This document shows, in pieces, positions 1 to 8,879 of a DNA stretch of 64,000 bases. The DNA comes from Bostrychus sinensis (Eukaryota; Chordata; Actinopteri; Gobiiformes; Eleotridae): NCBI GenBank assembly GCA_020698575.1, contig CM036255.1, positions 19,520,501-19,584,500 of the forward strand. The letters are read 5' to 3'. The translations under genes were made by a program, and so were the position numbers. The notes beneath the pieces were generated by a model, which saw only the letters and a list, made by a program, of their open reading frames with translations, did no database searches and was not told where the DNA came from. Each line of letters starts with the position of its first letter. Position 1 is the stretch's first letter.

Positions 1-52
1 TAAAAAATCCTGTACCTCTCCTTTGTAAAATGTCTGTTTAAATACACAAAGC

Positions 53-190
53 TCAGATAAATGCAGAGGGTTGCATGAGAAAGGGCATCTGATGTAAAAA
101 ATGCCAAATAAACATGGGAATCCCTGCACACTTGGGGGTAGATGATATGCTGTAGCAACCCCTGAAGTGGAAAAGCTGAAGAAAAAAAGA
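53..190 (+). repeat. SINE-like A-tailed repeat (family X)
   Basis: Begins near 'gataaatgcagagggttgc' and ends in an A-rich tail after 'gtagcaacccctgaag'. The same text recurs at 4600-4740 and 45120-45215 (reverse strand), 29477-29925 (split by a MITE), 38105-38145 and 63657-63800. I recognise it as a common teleost dispersed repeat ('aagcctggataaatggagagggttg'), but do not know its formal family name. Confidence 0.7.
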
Positions 191-284
191 ATATACAATT
201 TGTGGATGAAGTTATAATATACAGTATATGTATTACTTTCTTGTAAGCATATTACTGTGACAAAGACAGCTTGCATGTGTCTCT

Positions 285-835
285 CTAGACATTGGTCCTA
301 TGTCACTGTGGTGAGCCCAGACTTGGACTCAAACCTCTTCTTACAGACAGTGGATCCAAAATACATATGTTCTAAATACTCACCAAAAATATATAAATTA
401 TTCCTTACCCCTTTACAATAATAATAATAATTGGTTAGATTTATACTGCACTTTCCAAGCACAAGCTCCTCGAAGCGCTTTATATGAATGAATTATTCAT
501 CCACTCCACAGTCACACACTGGTGGTGGTAAGCAACTTCTGTAGCTATAGCTGCCCCAGGGGCCACCGACCTCTCTGACCAGCAGTAAACACACCACAAC
601 AATCACACTAACATTCATACATCAGGCAAGGAGGGCGAAGTTTTATTGCCCAAGGACACAACACCAGTATGCTGGTAGTGGCGATTGATCCGCCAACCTT
701 TTGGTTACTGAGTGACCAGCTCTACCTCCTGGGCTACCTCTGAAAATGTCTGACCATTAGTTTTTGAGTTATCCTCCCTACAGACCGTGCAAACTAGACA
801 ACCAGCCAACCAACAATGCCAGCAAAAAGACAAAA
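285..835. repeat. Family B repeat split by family C repeat
   Basis: Bases 285-417 ('cccagacttggactcaaacc') and 741-835 ('tttttgagttatcctccc', then an 'accaaccaaca' tract) are the left and right parts of the family B repeat described at 1985. Between them, 418-740 is a copy of family C, which contains 'cactggtggtggtaagc', 'cagctgcccc' and 'tgcccaaggacacaac'. The order suggests that family C inserted into family B. I could not fix a target-site duplication. Confidence 0.55.
418..740 (+). repeat. Family C repeat (tRNA-like 3' part)
   Basis: Starts with a short AAT run and a 'tttatactgcactttccaagc' type head, passes 'ctgtagctatagctgcccc' and ends in a degenerate reverse tRNA-like B box / A box region before 740. 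Matching copies lie at 41341-41520 plus 42471-42625, and a partial copy at 47396-47470. It is a frequent teleost repeat; class uncertain. Confidence 0.6.
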
Positions 836-1024
836 TGTAAATGCATGCACTTCCTTGACTTCCTTTTAGCCACTGGAAGCTAAAATGTCTTCATTCTCAT
901 TGGTGAGTTAGCTACATTTTGATTTGTATTTAACTGAAAAAAAAAATTCTTCATGTAGAGCTCTTGTGAGCTCGCCCATGTCTGTCTGCATCTCTCTACC
1001 TCTGTTAAGGTTCCTGAACTGTAG

Positions 1025-1025
<1 letters not shown>
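836..1025. other. Short non-coding spacer
   Basis: Nothing recognisable; AT-rich unique sequence leading into the GT microsatellite. Confidence 0.5.
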
Positions 1026-1064
<39 letters not shown>

Positions 1065-1075
1065 GTGTGTGTGTG
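1026..1075 (+). repeat. (GT)n microsatellite
   Basis: About 25 GT units, interrupted once by a GC. The long open frame on the minus strand here is only the (CA)n translation (Thr-His run). Confidence 0.97.
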
Positions 1076-1984
1076 AGCAGAAGAACAGAAAGGAAGGTTG
1101 CTGCTGATATTGCTAATGTGGCACGTTGCCAATCTCATTAGCTTAGCATGCAGTGGGCAGCGTGCCCAGATAGACACTGTGTGCACTTGTGTGTGGAGGT
1201 TCGCGAGCCCGTGTCTTGGAGCGTCATGGCCAGTAAATGCCACCACTCTGGCTGATGCCTCCAATAATGGTATTAGAAAGAAAGTGAAAGCAATTGCGAG
1301 TTAGAAGAGAATGGAGGGATGTATGCATGGAAAAATGAGTCGGTTGTCTTTATTTCAAAGTGCCAACATGCATAGAAGGTTAATGCCCGCTATGAAAAGC
1401 TGTGTTGGTGTGTTGACTAAAGTGAAAGGCCTGTTTTCTTGGTAATTACCATACTGCAACACTTGTCGACGTGACTGATAAACTTAAGTGCTTGACACGG
1501 GGAACCTGAGAGTGTTTTGTGTTCGCTGAGTGTCACATGTCTCACTCCTCACCCTGTCATTGGTTGTAGTTGTGGGTGGCCTGCGCAGTAAAGCAGAGAA
1601 AGGGGAGAGGATGGAAAGTGACTGACTGTGTAATTGGTGGTTTGACATTAGCTGTCTGTGTGAGTACTCTATCTGCAGAGACGGTGCAAACAGGAAGTGT
1701 GCTGGGTGTAAAACGTGTGTAATAATGTCAGGAATGAAAGGGAAATGTGAGAACAGGAGCAGAGTTACAGATACAGCCACTCAGTCAAGTTTTTAATGTT
1801 TGGAAAGGAACTAAACATGTTAAGCTGTGGTGAATTAGTAGTTTATTTACTGCAGTATCAGGAAAAAAAGCAATGAATTGTAATTAGGAAATGATTTGGG
1901 CTACAGGGATGTTAGTTTGAGAGTTCTAATTGCTAAAAAATGTTTCTGGCTTGAAAAATGTTAAGGAAACAGTTTTATTAGAGG
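1076..1984. other. Non-coding stretch, no gene seen
   Basis: Mixed-composition sequence without convincing open frames, splice-flanked exons or repeats that I recognise. A minus-strand open frame at 1484-1780 has low-complexity composition and no supporting signal. Confidence 0.5.
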
Positions 1985-2240
1985 TATTCTGAGAGCTCAG
2001 ACTTCCACCAAAGCTTCGGCCCTATCTCGCAATGGCAAAGATTCAGTGGCCAGACCTGGATTTGAACTAGGAACTTCTAGTACAAGGGTAAATGCTCTGT
2101 CCATTGATCAACAAAACTCCTATCTCACAATGGTAACTGACCCCTTGTGGTTGGTACATAATGTTTTAAATGGATTGGATTCAGACAGTGCTCCCGATCC
2201 ACACCATAAAAATGAAAAATTTCTTCCTTAGCCCTAAAAA
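1985..2240 (-). repeat. Family B SINE-like repeat with tRNA-like boxes
   Basis: Read on the minus strand, 2046-2115 shows an A-box-like element (gatcaatggacagagca) followed by a B-box-like element (agttcaaatccagg), as in tRNA-derived SINE heads. Flanks contain 'cctatctcgcaatgg' and 'tgaccccttgtggttgg', shared with copies at 16470, 31540, 33450, 40130, 42690, 58975, 61380, 62685 and 62920. The tRNA-like part sits inside a longer repeat, so the promoter may be inherited or internal. Confidence 0.65.
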
Positions 2241-2792
2241 AATGTATAAAAAATTTATCCAGCCATCATTTGTTATTGTGCTAACCAATAAATTCAACAA
2301 ACCGACTGACACTGGCAGAGAATTTCTTGGTGGGGTTAAAAAGGAAAAGCAACATTAAAATTTGATTCATGGGAAAGCAACATCGCAGCCAACTCACTGA
2401 TGGCCAAGGAAATATTTTGGCTTATTTTTTTTTTCCATTATTTCTGCAACATATGACAACTCGACTCCACAGTGGCTCTGTAAACTCAAACTATCAATGA
2501 ATAATCACACTTCTCTTATGAGGCTGGGGTGCTCCGGGGTAAATTTTCTTTCTCTGCCTCTCTTCCTTTTGCCTAATGTGCTGAACTCAACTTGGCTTTT
2601 CCACTATTTTAAGTCATGCTTGGAGGAGGGAAAAAGTTTTTCAGCCTTAATAAGGTGCAGTGCACAAAGCCTCTGGCATTTTAATTAGTCTAAAAATGGC
2701 GGTGAGTGTGAGATGTGGCATCAAACGAGTAAAGGGTAGTAAATCTGCCACGAGATGAGCTCTGAGACCATTTTGGTGAGCGGATCAAGTCT
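2241..2792. other. Non-coding stretch, no gene seen
   Basis: AT-rich unique sequence. Small open frames at 2497-2688 and neighbours lack splice sites or recognisable protein content. Confidence 0.5.
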
Positions 2793-3718
2793 TGGGCTGC
2801 ATTAGAAGAACAAGCAATAAGCAATCACTTTTATGAATATTGCGATGGAATGGATTGGCAATATTTGGATAATCAAATATCAAGGTCACAGCTTTATTAC
2901 CATAATAAATATTCAACTCACTTTTAATGAAGACATACAAGACTCTGGACGTAGTGGTTAAAACTGGGACTAAACCAGAACCAGACTAAGGCTAATACAA
3001 GTCGAGATTCGATTTAGGACTAAACCAGTGGTTCTCAACCAGAGGTATGTGTGCCACTGGTGGTGCGCAGGCTTCTTCTGCTTCTACTCAGGAAACTTGA
3101 GCAAGTCACATCTTGATTTAGTTTAATTTAGAGCCAGTTATTTTCCTGTAGTTCTACTCTGGTTGTGGAATTAAAATAGGAAGAGTAGACCACTGCTTGG
3201 TCCGGGGCACAGTTTAGGCCTGATTTAGTCCTTTATTAGTCCTGGTTTAACCCTGGGTTTATCCAGGATAATTTAATCAAGGTTTAGTCTTTGCTTATTC
3301 ATGGTTTTGCTCTGGTTTAGTCCTGCTTTAGTCTTGCTTATGTGCAACTTTATTCCTGGTTTAGTCCAGATTTAATCCAAGTTATGTGCTGGTTTAGATC
3401 TGGTTTAGCTAGTCTTGGTTTAGACCTGGTTTAGATTGGCTTGGATTTTTCCATTGCAGATAATACTTTGAAAGCCAAATAATTTTTTCCTCAGGTTGTA
3501 CTTGATTTAAAAAGTTTGATAATCACTGGACCAAACCATTATCATTCTGTAATTGTTCCTAACATAATTTGATTTAAAGCCCCAGACTCTTATTTTGAAA
3601 AGTTTCTGTCAGATGGAGAACTAGAATATTATTTTGACACATTTAGCTTCTTAAATAATGGATCATGTGTTTGCCAATATTGCGATAACAATAACTTTGC
3701 TACACTGTACACCCCTGT
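2793..3718. mobile_element. Degenerate hAT-like element with nested MITE
   Basis: The left end 'tgggctgcattag' and the right part 'attgcgataacaataactttg' resemble the two ends of the intact element at 39629-40065 (TIR TAGGGCTGCACAATAT). A second MITE (3026-3528) and 11-bp minisatellite units lie inside. Ends are decayed and no TSD can be shown, so the outer boundaries are approximate. Confidence 0.4.
3026..3528. mobile_element. hAT-type MITE with 8-bp TSD carrying 11-bp minisatellite
   Basis: Starts CAGTGGTTCTCAACC and ends with the inverted match TTTGATAATCACTG. Flanks are 'gactaaac' (3018-3025) and 'gaccaaac' (3529-3536), a 7 of 8 match, typical of hAT insertions. The interior (about 3180-3440) contains repeated 'ctggtttagtcctggttta' units, the reverse complement of the array at 12843-13679. 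There is no transposase. The flank is itself minisatellite-like, so the TSD is slightly less secure than for other copies. Confidence 0.7.
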
Positions 3719-3719
3719 A

Positions 3720-4075
3720 GTCAGTTCTGCAAACCCTGCTGTCCCTTTTATCCATTCACTCCTTTATCTTCCCAGCTGTCACTAGCCAACATTTCCCCTT
3801 CAGTTTTAATATTTAATCTATCCATCCATCGAGGAGACAGATGCAGAGTTTAAATCATTTGGAGCCAAGCGCAGGATTTGGATAAGGGCCGAGTATACTG
3901 TGATGTCCGTAATGACATATGGGGGAAAGGATGATGGGATAATTGATTGTTTAATTAAGCAATTAACTTCATTAACATAAATAAGCCAGGAGCCACACCT
4001 GTGCTGGAGCACCTGCTTGGAATCCAGCCTGTGCACAGTGCCCTGGATACTGTACTGCTAACACGATTAAACTCT
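3720..4075. promoter_or_regulatory. Possible conserved non-coding element
   Basis: Unique sequence ending in a homeodomain-type AT core: 'tgtttaattaagcaattaac' at about 3948-3967, within a block free of repeats (3825-4060). TAATTA-rich unique blocks are common in vertebrate enhancers. This is a composition-based guess; conservation was not tested. Confidence 0.25.
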
Positions 4076-4260
4076 GATATTAGTGTTGGAGAGGATTCAA
4101 AATACACACCTACAATTCTTATACTGAAATCTAATACTGTTACCACTACAACTACTATTATTACTACAATTATCTATTGCTTCTTTTACTTTGCTGCAGT
4201 TCTATGCTACTATGCTACTACTTTTATACTTTTTACCCAGACAAGATAAGTTTCTAAATG
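4076..4260. repeat. Degenerate TAC-trinucleotide tract
   Basis: Imperfect ACT/TAC triplets ('taccactacaactactatt') followed by 'ctactatgctactactttta'. It resembles the internal triplet tracts of the 'CAGAGGTGG' MITE family at 18500, 20270, 37090, 47340 and 48605. Confidence 0.45.
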
Positions 4261-4599
4261 TGACTTCTTTTCAACCATTGCTAGACGGTTGCTCTACAAT
4301 AAAATGTAGTAACACTAAGAATGCATCTTTGCTTTATTTACAGTATATGTGACATGTGAAGTGACATTTATATAATTAAAATGCTCACATTCATGGCTGA
4401 ATGCTTTTAACTTTGTGTTTTTCAATACTACTGTTACCAACATGCCTTTGTGAGAGTACAGACAATACACACAACCAGCTAATGTACTTTCTACTTTTTA
4501 TTTCATTTGCAGTAACACTAAATCTATGATAAAATGTGTGTTTGTAATTTAGAGCAGATAGAGGAAAAAAATTAATTAAGATAAGTATAAGTACATACA

Positions 4600-4740
4600 A
4601 AAACCTCTTTTAGGTGCTCCTTTTTCCTTCGGGGGTCGCCACAGCATCATCGGTAATTTGGCACAAGTTTTACACTGGATCCCCTTCCTGGCTCAACCCT
4701 CTTTGTTTATCCAGGCTTGGTGCTGTCACAAATGTGAGGA
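4600..4740 (-). repeat. Family X repeat, reverse orientation
   Basis: Contains 'cttcgggggtcgccacagc', 'acaagttttacactggatcc' and 'tttatccaggcttgg', the reverse complement of the copy at 53-190. Confidence 0.7.
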
Positions 4741-5504
4741 AGTGGAATATAAATCGAGCAGTAGATTAATAAATAATAGATTTTACCTCATTCAGTAGAT
4801 TATTAAAAATAACAAAGGAAATGCTGGATGAAGATTTAACAAGGGAGCAGGAATTTGATGGTTGGTGTATTAACTCTGTAAGATGGCATTTAGTTTTTGC
4901 AGTGCATTGTTTCATAATTAAAAAGCTAATTGGAACAAAATACTGCAAAGCTCTTTTGTGAATGAAATCCTTCTTTACATAAACCATTTTGTTATAAAGC
5001 GACTGTGCTTTTTCCCCTAAACGTTTCACACTTTAGACATGAGACAGTGATGCAACAACATGAATGATTACTAGACAGAGATAAGTGTATTCCTATAGGG
5101 AGAATAATGTCCCCTCATGTTTTTCATAGATGAATGAGGGAGGCTGTAACTCAGTGTTAATATGACACATTAATTGAAATTATTTAATATTTTTGTTGCA
5201 CTCAAGTTTCCACAATTACAAACCTCAGTGGTATTCGACAGAAAATAGCACCTATGTACATTTTACAACTGTATATAGTGATACAAATGAATATAATTAT
5301 CACATAGGGAATTAGGATTCACATGACTGGCTTTAATCAGATGCTCGACTCCCACACATTTTATATATGGTATTTTATCACTCTGTAAAACGGTTGTGGC
5401 TGTATTAGGGGAGTTCTCGTTTGCTCTGGGGCTGTGTTTCATACCAAGTCCCACCTAAGAAATCTTTTACCTTATAAAGTGTCATTTTTACTATGGCACA
5501 GTAG
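4741..5504. other. Non-coding stretch, no gene seen
   Basis: AT-rich sequence with no repeat I can name and no exon signal. Confidence 0.5.
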
Positions 5505-5512
5505 GTATAGAT

Positions 5513-5787
5513 CAGTGTTTCTCAAACTGTGGTATGGTGGTATAACACTGGTGGTACACAGGCTGCTTCTGGTGGTAGCCCTAGTTTAGTCCTGGATTCG
5601 TCCTGGTTTAGTTCTCGTTTAGACCTGATTTAGTGCTGATTTAAACCTGGTCTTAGTTAGTTCCTGAATTTGTCCTGGTTTAGTCTGATTTTAGTCTTGG
5701 TTTAGACCTGGTTTAGATTATTTAAAATGGTATTTAGCTAAATATATTTAGAGGCGTTACTTGGTGTGATAAGTTTGAAAATGACTG
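5513..5787. mobile_element. hAT-type MITE with 8-bp TSD carrying 11-bp minisatellite
   Basis: Starts CAGTGTTTCTCAAAC and ends AAGTTTGAAAATGACTG, an inverted match. Flanks 'gtatagat' (5505-5512) and 'gtctagat' (5788-5795) agree at 7 of 8 positions. The interior has the same 'cctggtttagtcctgg' minisatellite as the element at 3026. The head 'actggtggtacacaggctgc' is shared with 3026 and, inverted, with 6171-6337. Confidence 0.8.
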
Positions 5788-5864
5788 GTCTAGATATATT
5801 TATGTTCAAAGAGCTATATTCCAAATATATTTGGAATAAAAGATATTTAGATCCAGCCACAAGC

Positions 5865-6168
5865 AGTCACAAGCCAGTCTACTCTTCTTGCCAGTCCCAA
5901 GCCCGGATAAATGGAAACGCAAATCACAGCACACTAAGACTAAGGTATAGGGCGATCAGGTGCAGGAGGGCACGGTTTGGTAGAAGCCTGATCCCAGCAG
6001 CCATTGCTTTCTTAAACAACAGGCCCCGCTGAGGCATAATGTCTGTGTTGTAATGTGTTTATGTGACTGTGATGTTTGGTGTTTATCTGTGTATATGTCA
6101 AACGAGCTCTGTGTATGTGGAAAAGAATCTCCCCTCGGGGACAATAAAGTAAAGTCTAAAGTCTAAGA
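5865..6168 (+). mobile_element. LINE 3' end (reverse-transcriptase C-terminal tail and 3' UTR)
   Basis: The open frame ending at 6032 finishes with RARFGRSLIPAAIAFLNNRP then stop, the typical C-terminal tail of fish LINEs of the L2/CR1/Rex1 kind ('SFIPxAIxLLN'). The 3' UTR ends 'cccctcggggacaataaag' followed by short tandem repeats (taaagtc). This is a 5'-truncated copy; the clade cannot be decided from so short a piece. Confidence 0.7.
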
Positions 6169-6170
6169 CG

Positions 6171-6337
6171 CAGATTATTTAATGATTTAGCCATTTAATT
6201 ATTTTCTTTACACCCAAGTCTAAGCATATGGTAATTTTATGTTTTGGATCTTTAAAAAACTCTGAGAAACTTCAAGTACCACTAGACGGAGCCTGTGTAC
6301 CACCAGTTGGATCCATACCGCAGCTTGGGAACCACAG
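6171..6337 (-). mobile_element. Truncated copy of the CAGTGGTT hAT-type MITE
   Basis: On the minus strand it begins 'ctgtggttcccaagctgcgg' and contains 'actggtggtacacaggctcc', matching the heads of the copies at 3026 and 5513. The opposite end is not clear and no TSD was found. Confidence 0.55.
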
Positions 6338-6576
6338 CTCGAGGCATAGCCATAACCTGCCCAGACACTAATGCCTTACTAAAGCCTTACCTTATGAGAT
6401 CTCAACAAACAGGCATACATACTGCGCTTTGCCCGGAGCGCCAAAGGGTGTGAAGACATGAAAACGGCTTCAATTGACTGGAAGCAAGATTTTTTTAGTA
6501 GTCTAGATAGAACACAGAGGGCCAAAGCATGCAAAGCCACAGAAAAGACTACTTTTTCCCCCCTCAAGTCACTTAC

Positions 6577-6729
6577 ACCGTTGGACACAAACACGGCTGC
6601 TTCGGCATTGAACGTCGTGCCCATTTCAGATAGTGGCTGAGATACAGCAAAGGACGCTGCCACAGGGATGAGGGAGAGCTGGACCAAAAGGGTGACAGTC
6701 TGAGATAAAGTCTCCACTTCCTTCTGGAG
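6577..6729 (-). CDS. Candidate orphan coding exon, 51 codons
   Basis: The minus-strand segment is exactly 153 nt, open in one frame, and bounded by 'gacttttcaag|' as acceptor and '|gtaagt' as donor (exon end TCCAACGGT). It would be a symmetric phase 0-0 exon. The peptide starts LQKEVETLSQTVTLLVQ, which is coiled-coil-like, continues through a hydrophobic part (LSLIPVAASFAV) and ends AAVFVSNG. Codon choice looks natural and it contains several CpGs, unlike the flanks. I do not recognise the protein. Against it: a run of 29 A (minus strand) lies just upstream of the acceptor, and no partner exon is evident nearby; an old retrocopy or chance open frame remains possible. Confidence 0.35.
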
Positions 6730-6744
6730 CTTGAAAAGTCAATA

Positions 6745-6746
<2 letters not shown>

Positions 6747-6775
<29 letters not shown>
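6747..6775 (+). repeat. Poly-T run
   Basis: 29 consecutive T. Confidence 0.97.
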
Positions 6776-6780
<5 letters not shown>

Positions 6781-6899
6781 TAAATGAAACTTGCAACATG
6801 CCCTTAGCACCTTACCATCTTCTCCTGACCTGAGTTCGACAAAACTTAAACATATTTTTTAAACAGAAATGACAACTGTATATGTTTTATTACAGCTTT

Positions 6900-7338
6900 T
6901 TTATATCAACATTATAGCACCTGTTAGTGAGTGCGTCCTCCAAGTTGATGTGTTACGTGCAAGCGCAAGAATTTAAGTGAGTTTGACAAATTGATGGCTA
7001 AAAGACTGGGTCAGAGCATCGCCAAAACTGCAGCTCTTGTGGGGCGTTCCCAGTCTGAAGTGGTCAGTATCTATTAAAAGCGGTCCAATGAAGGAACAGT
7101 TGGAGAATTGATGACAAGTGATGCACAAGGGGAGTGAAGGATGCTCCGTGTGGTCCAAGCCAACAGACGAGCCACTGTAGCTCAACATGCTGAAGAGATT
7201 AATGCTGGCTCTGATAGAAATGTGTCAGAATAAACAGTTGGGTATGAGATCTGCATATTAGGCTGGGCATCATAAAACGTGACATTATAACCACCGATAA
7301 TAGACAGGTGGTTATATTGTTACGCCTGATTGCTGTAT
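6900..7338 (+). mobile_element. Tc1-like transposon relic (internally deleted)
   Basis: Begins with a decayed terminal region ('caacattatagcacctgtta'), runs through the start of a Tc1-type transposase (frame fragments such as KTAALVGRSQSEVVSIY can be seen after allowing shifts) and ends 'gttacgcctgattgctgta', the 3' terminal repeat. Most of the catalytic DDE domain is missing. Related relics: 8360-8800, 51754-52005 and 52520-52820. Confidence 0.75.
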
Positions 7339-7630
7339 ATTTTCCAACCCTTTTTCTCGCCTTAAAATTTCTCCATGGGAATTTGGTGGGAGTGATTCTC
7401 ATGGAGCATTCCGACCTTTACTTTAAGCCTTAACAAGTATCTTCTCACTCCCCTTGCCCTCCCACTCAACACTTGAAGCCAAACATGCATTGCATCATTA
7501 GCCCAATGCAGGTTTCCCTTTGAGATGCACATGGCTGCTAGTTTGCCCTTTTAACTGAGTGTTGAAACTTGATGTAAGCACACTAAATAACAAGTGACAG
7601 ACGCAGAGTCTAGTTAAAGTTCACATTGAG

Positions 7631-7727
7631 AATGAAGCAGCCCATGTCAGGAGGTGAGGCCAACCTGGAGGCTCTGACCAGGGAGATACAGACCCTGCGT
7701 CAGATTTTTGTAAAGGAACTGATACTG
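7631..7727 (+). CDS. Candidate coiled-coil coding exon or first exon
   Basis: An ATG at 7632 opens a frame reading MKQPMSGGEANLEALTREIQ then TLRQIFVKELIL. Hydrophobic residues fall at heptad spacing (L12, L15, I19, L22, F26), as in a leucine zipper; the style resembles bZIP C-terminal zippers but no basic region is present. A possible donor (ctg|gttagt) follows at 7728; the upstream acceptor is weak. The frame runs on to a stop after 54 codons. No gene is recognised, and it lies on the opposite strand to the candidate at 6577, so the two are not one transcript. Confidence 0.3.
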
Positions 7728-7739
7728 GTTAGTGCAGCT

Positions 7740-8359
7740 TTACATTGTTGTTGCAATATCGGCAAGTGCAAACATTGTATTGCAAGAAACTAAATGTGTC
7801 AAAACATTTTCACTGTCAAAATATGTCTGGAGCAGTAAATTATCATAATTTATTCTCACTTCAGTTCTGTTCTAGTCCTTAGTAAGTTTTGATTCAGCCC
7901 CAGTTTTGAGTCCTGTAGAGCCTTTGTATGCTATTAATTTACTATATCGTCATTCTAACTTTATAGTGGTATCCAATGTTGCCATATCATATTTTTTCTT
8001 ATGTTTTTGAATATCACACATATTTCCTACTATCTTGGGCAGAATGTAACGATCTGATAATGAGCTGATTAATCTGAACATGTTACTGGAAGGAGTAGGA
8101 GCAGCACCAAAAAACAAAGATGGAATCAGTTCTTTCCGTGTGCATTTATGTGATTTCTCCTCCAGATTGTGACGACTGAAACATCAGAGCTACAATGTGA
8201 TATAATCTGCCTCCTGGGCATGTCTTAAGTCTGTGTAGGAGAATGTGCTGCATATGTGTAAGTATTGTGCTCATGTGAATGGTTGTGGTTTCCTGAGATG
8301 GGACCATGTCAAATGAGCTTTAGTAGGATATACAAATGGTGCATGAAAAACGACGAGTG
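7740..8359. other. Non-coding stretch, no gene seen
   Basis: AT-rich; some phrases (ttgttgcaatatcggcaag) hint at an old hAT element, but I cannot define ends. Confidence 0.4.
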
Positions 8360-8800
8360 ACACCATGGAGATCACGCAAAACATTATGACCACCTGACTA
8401 ATATGCTGCCACATACTCAACAAACGGATGCACTGTGTATTCTGATGCCTTTCTATCAGAACCAGCCTTTACTACTTCAGTAATCTGAGCTTGTCTGTTC
8501 GCTCACCTGTTGCCTGGTCACCACTGTTCCTTCCTTGGACCACTTTTGACAAATATAGACCAATGCAGACCAGGAACAATCCACAAGAGCTGCAGTTTTG
8601 GAAATACTACGACCCAGCCATCATGCTTTGGCCTTTGTCAAACACTTAAATCCTTACGCTCGCCATTTTTTCCTGCTTCTAACACATTCACTTTGATGAC
8701 AAAATGTTCACTTTCTGCCTAATAATCCCGTCCACTAACAAGTGATGTTGAGATAATCTGTGATGTTCACAACGCCTGTCAGTAGCGGCTGATTGGTGCA
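8360..8800 (-). mobile_element. Tc1-like deletion derivative, reverse orientation
   Basis: Left side 'aaaacattatgaccacctga' and right side 'cggctgattggtgca' are the two Tc1 ends; between them are 'ccttccttggaccactttt' and 'gagctgcagttttgg', the reverse complement of the transposase N-terminal region seen at 6960-7100, and the subterminal block 'ctcgccattttttcctgc'. The transposase is far from intact. Confidence 0.75.
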
Positions 8801-8879
8801 CAGCAGTAGATGTGGCTCTCCAATAAAAAATGGCAAACACACAACCACTCCAATGTATTTTAACAGATTGTGTCATTTA

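Noticed and set aside
908..1264. 118-codon minus-strand frame
   Set aside because: Its middle is the translated (CA)n microsatellite (Thr-His run); no splice sites or homology.
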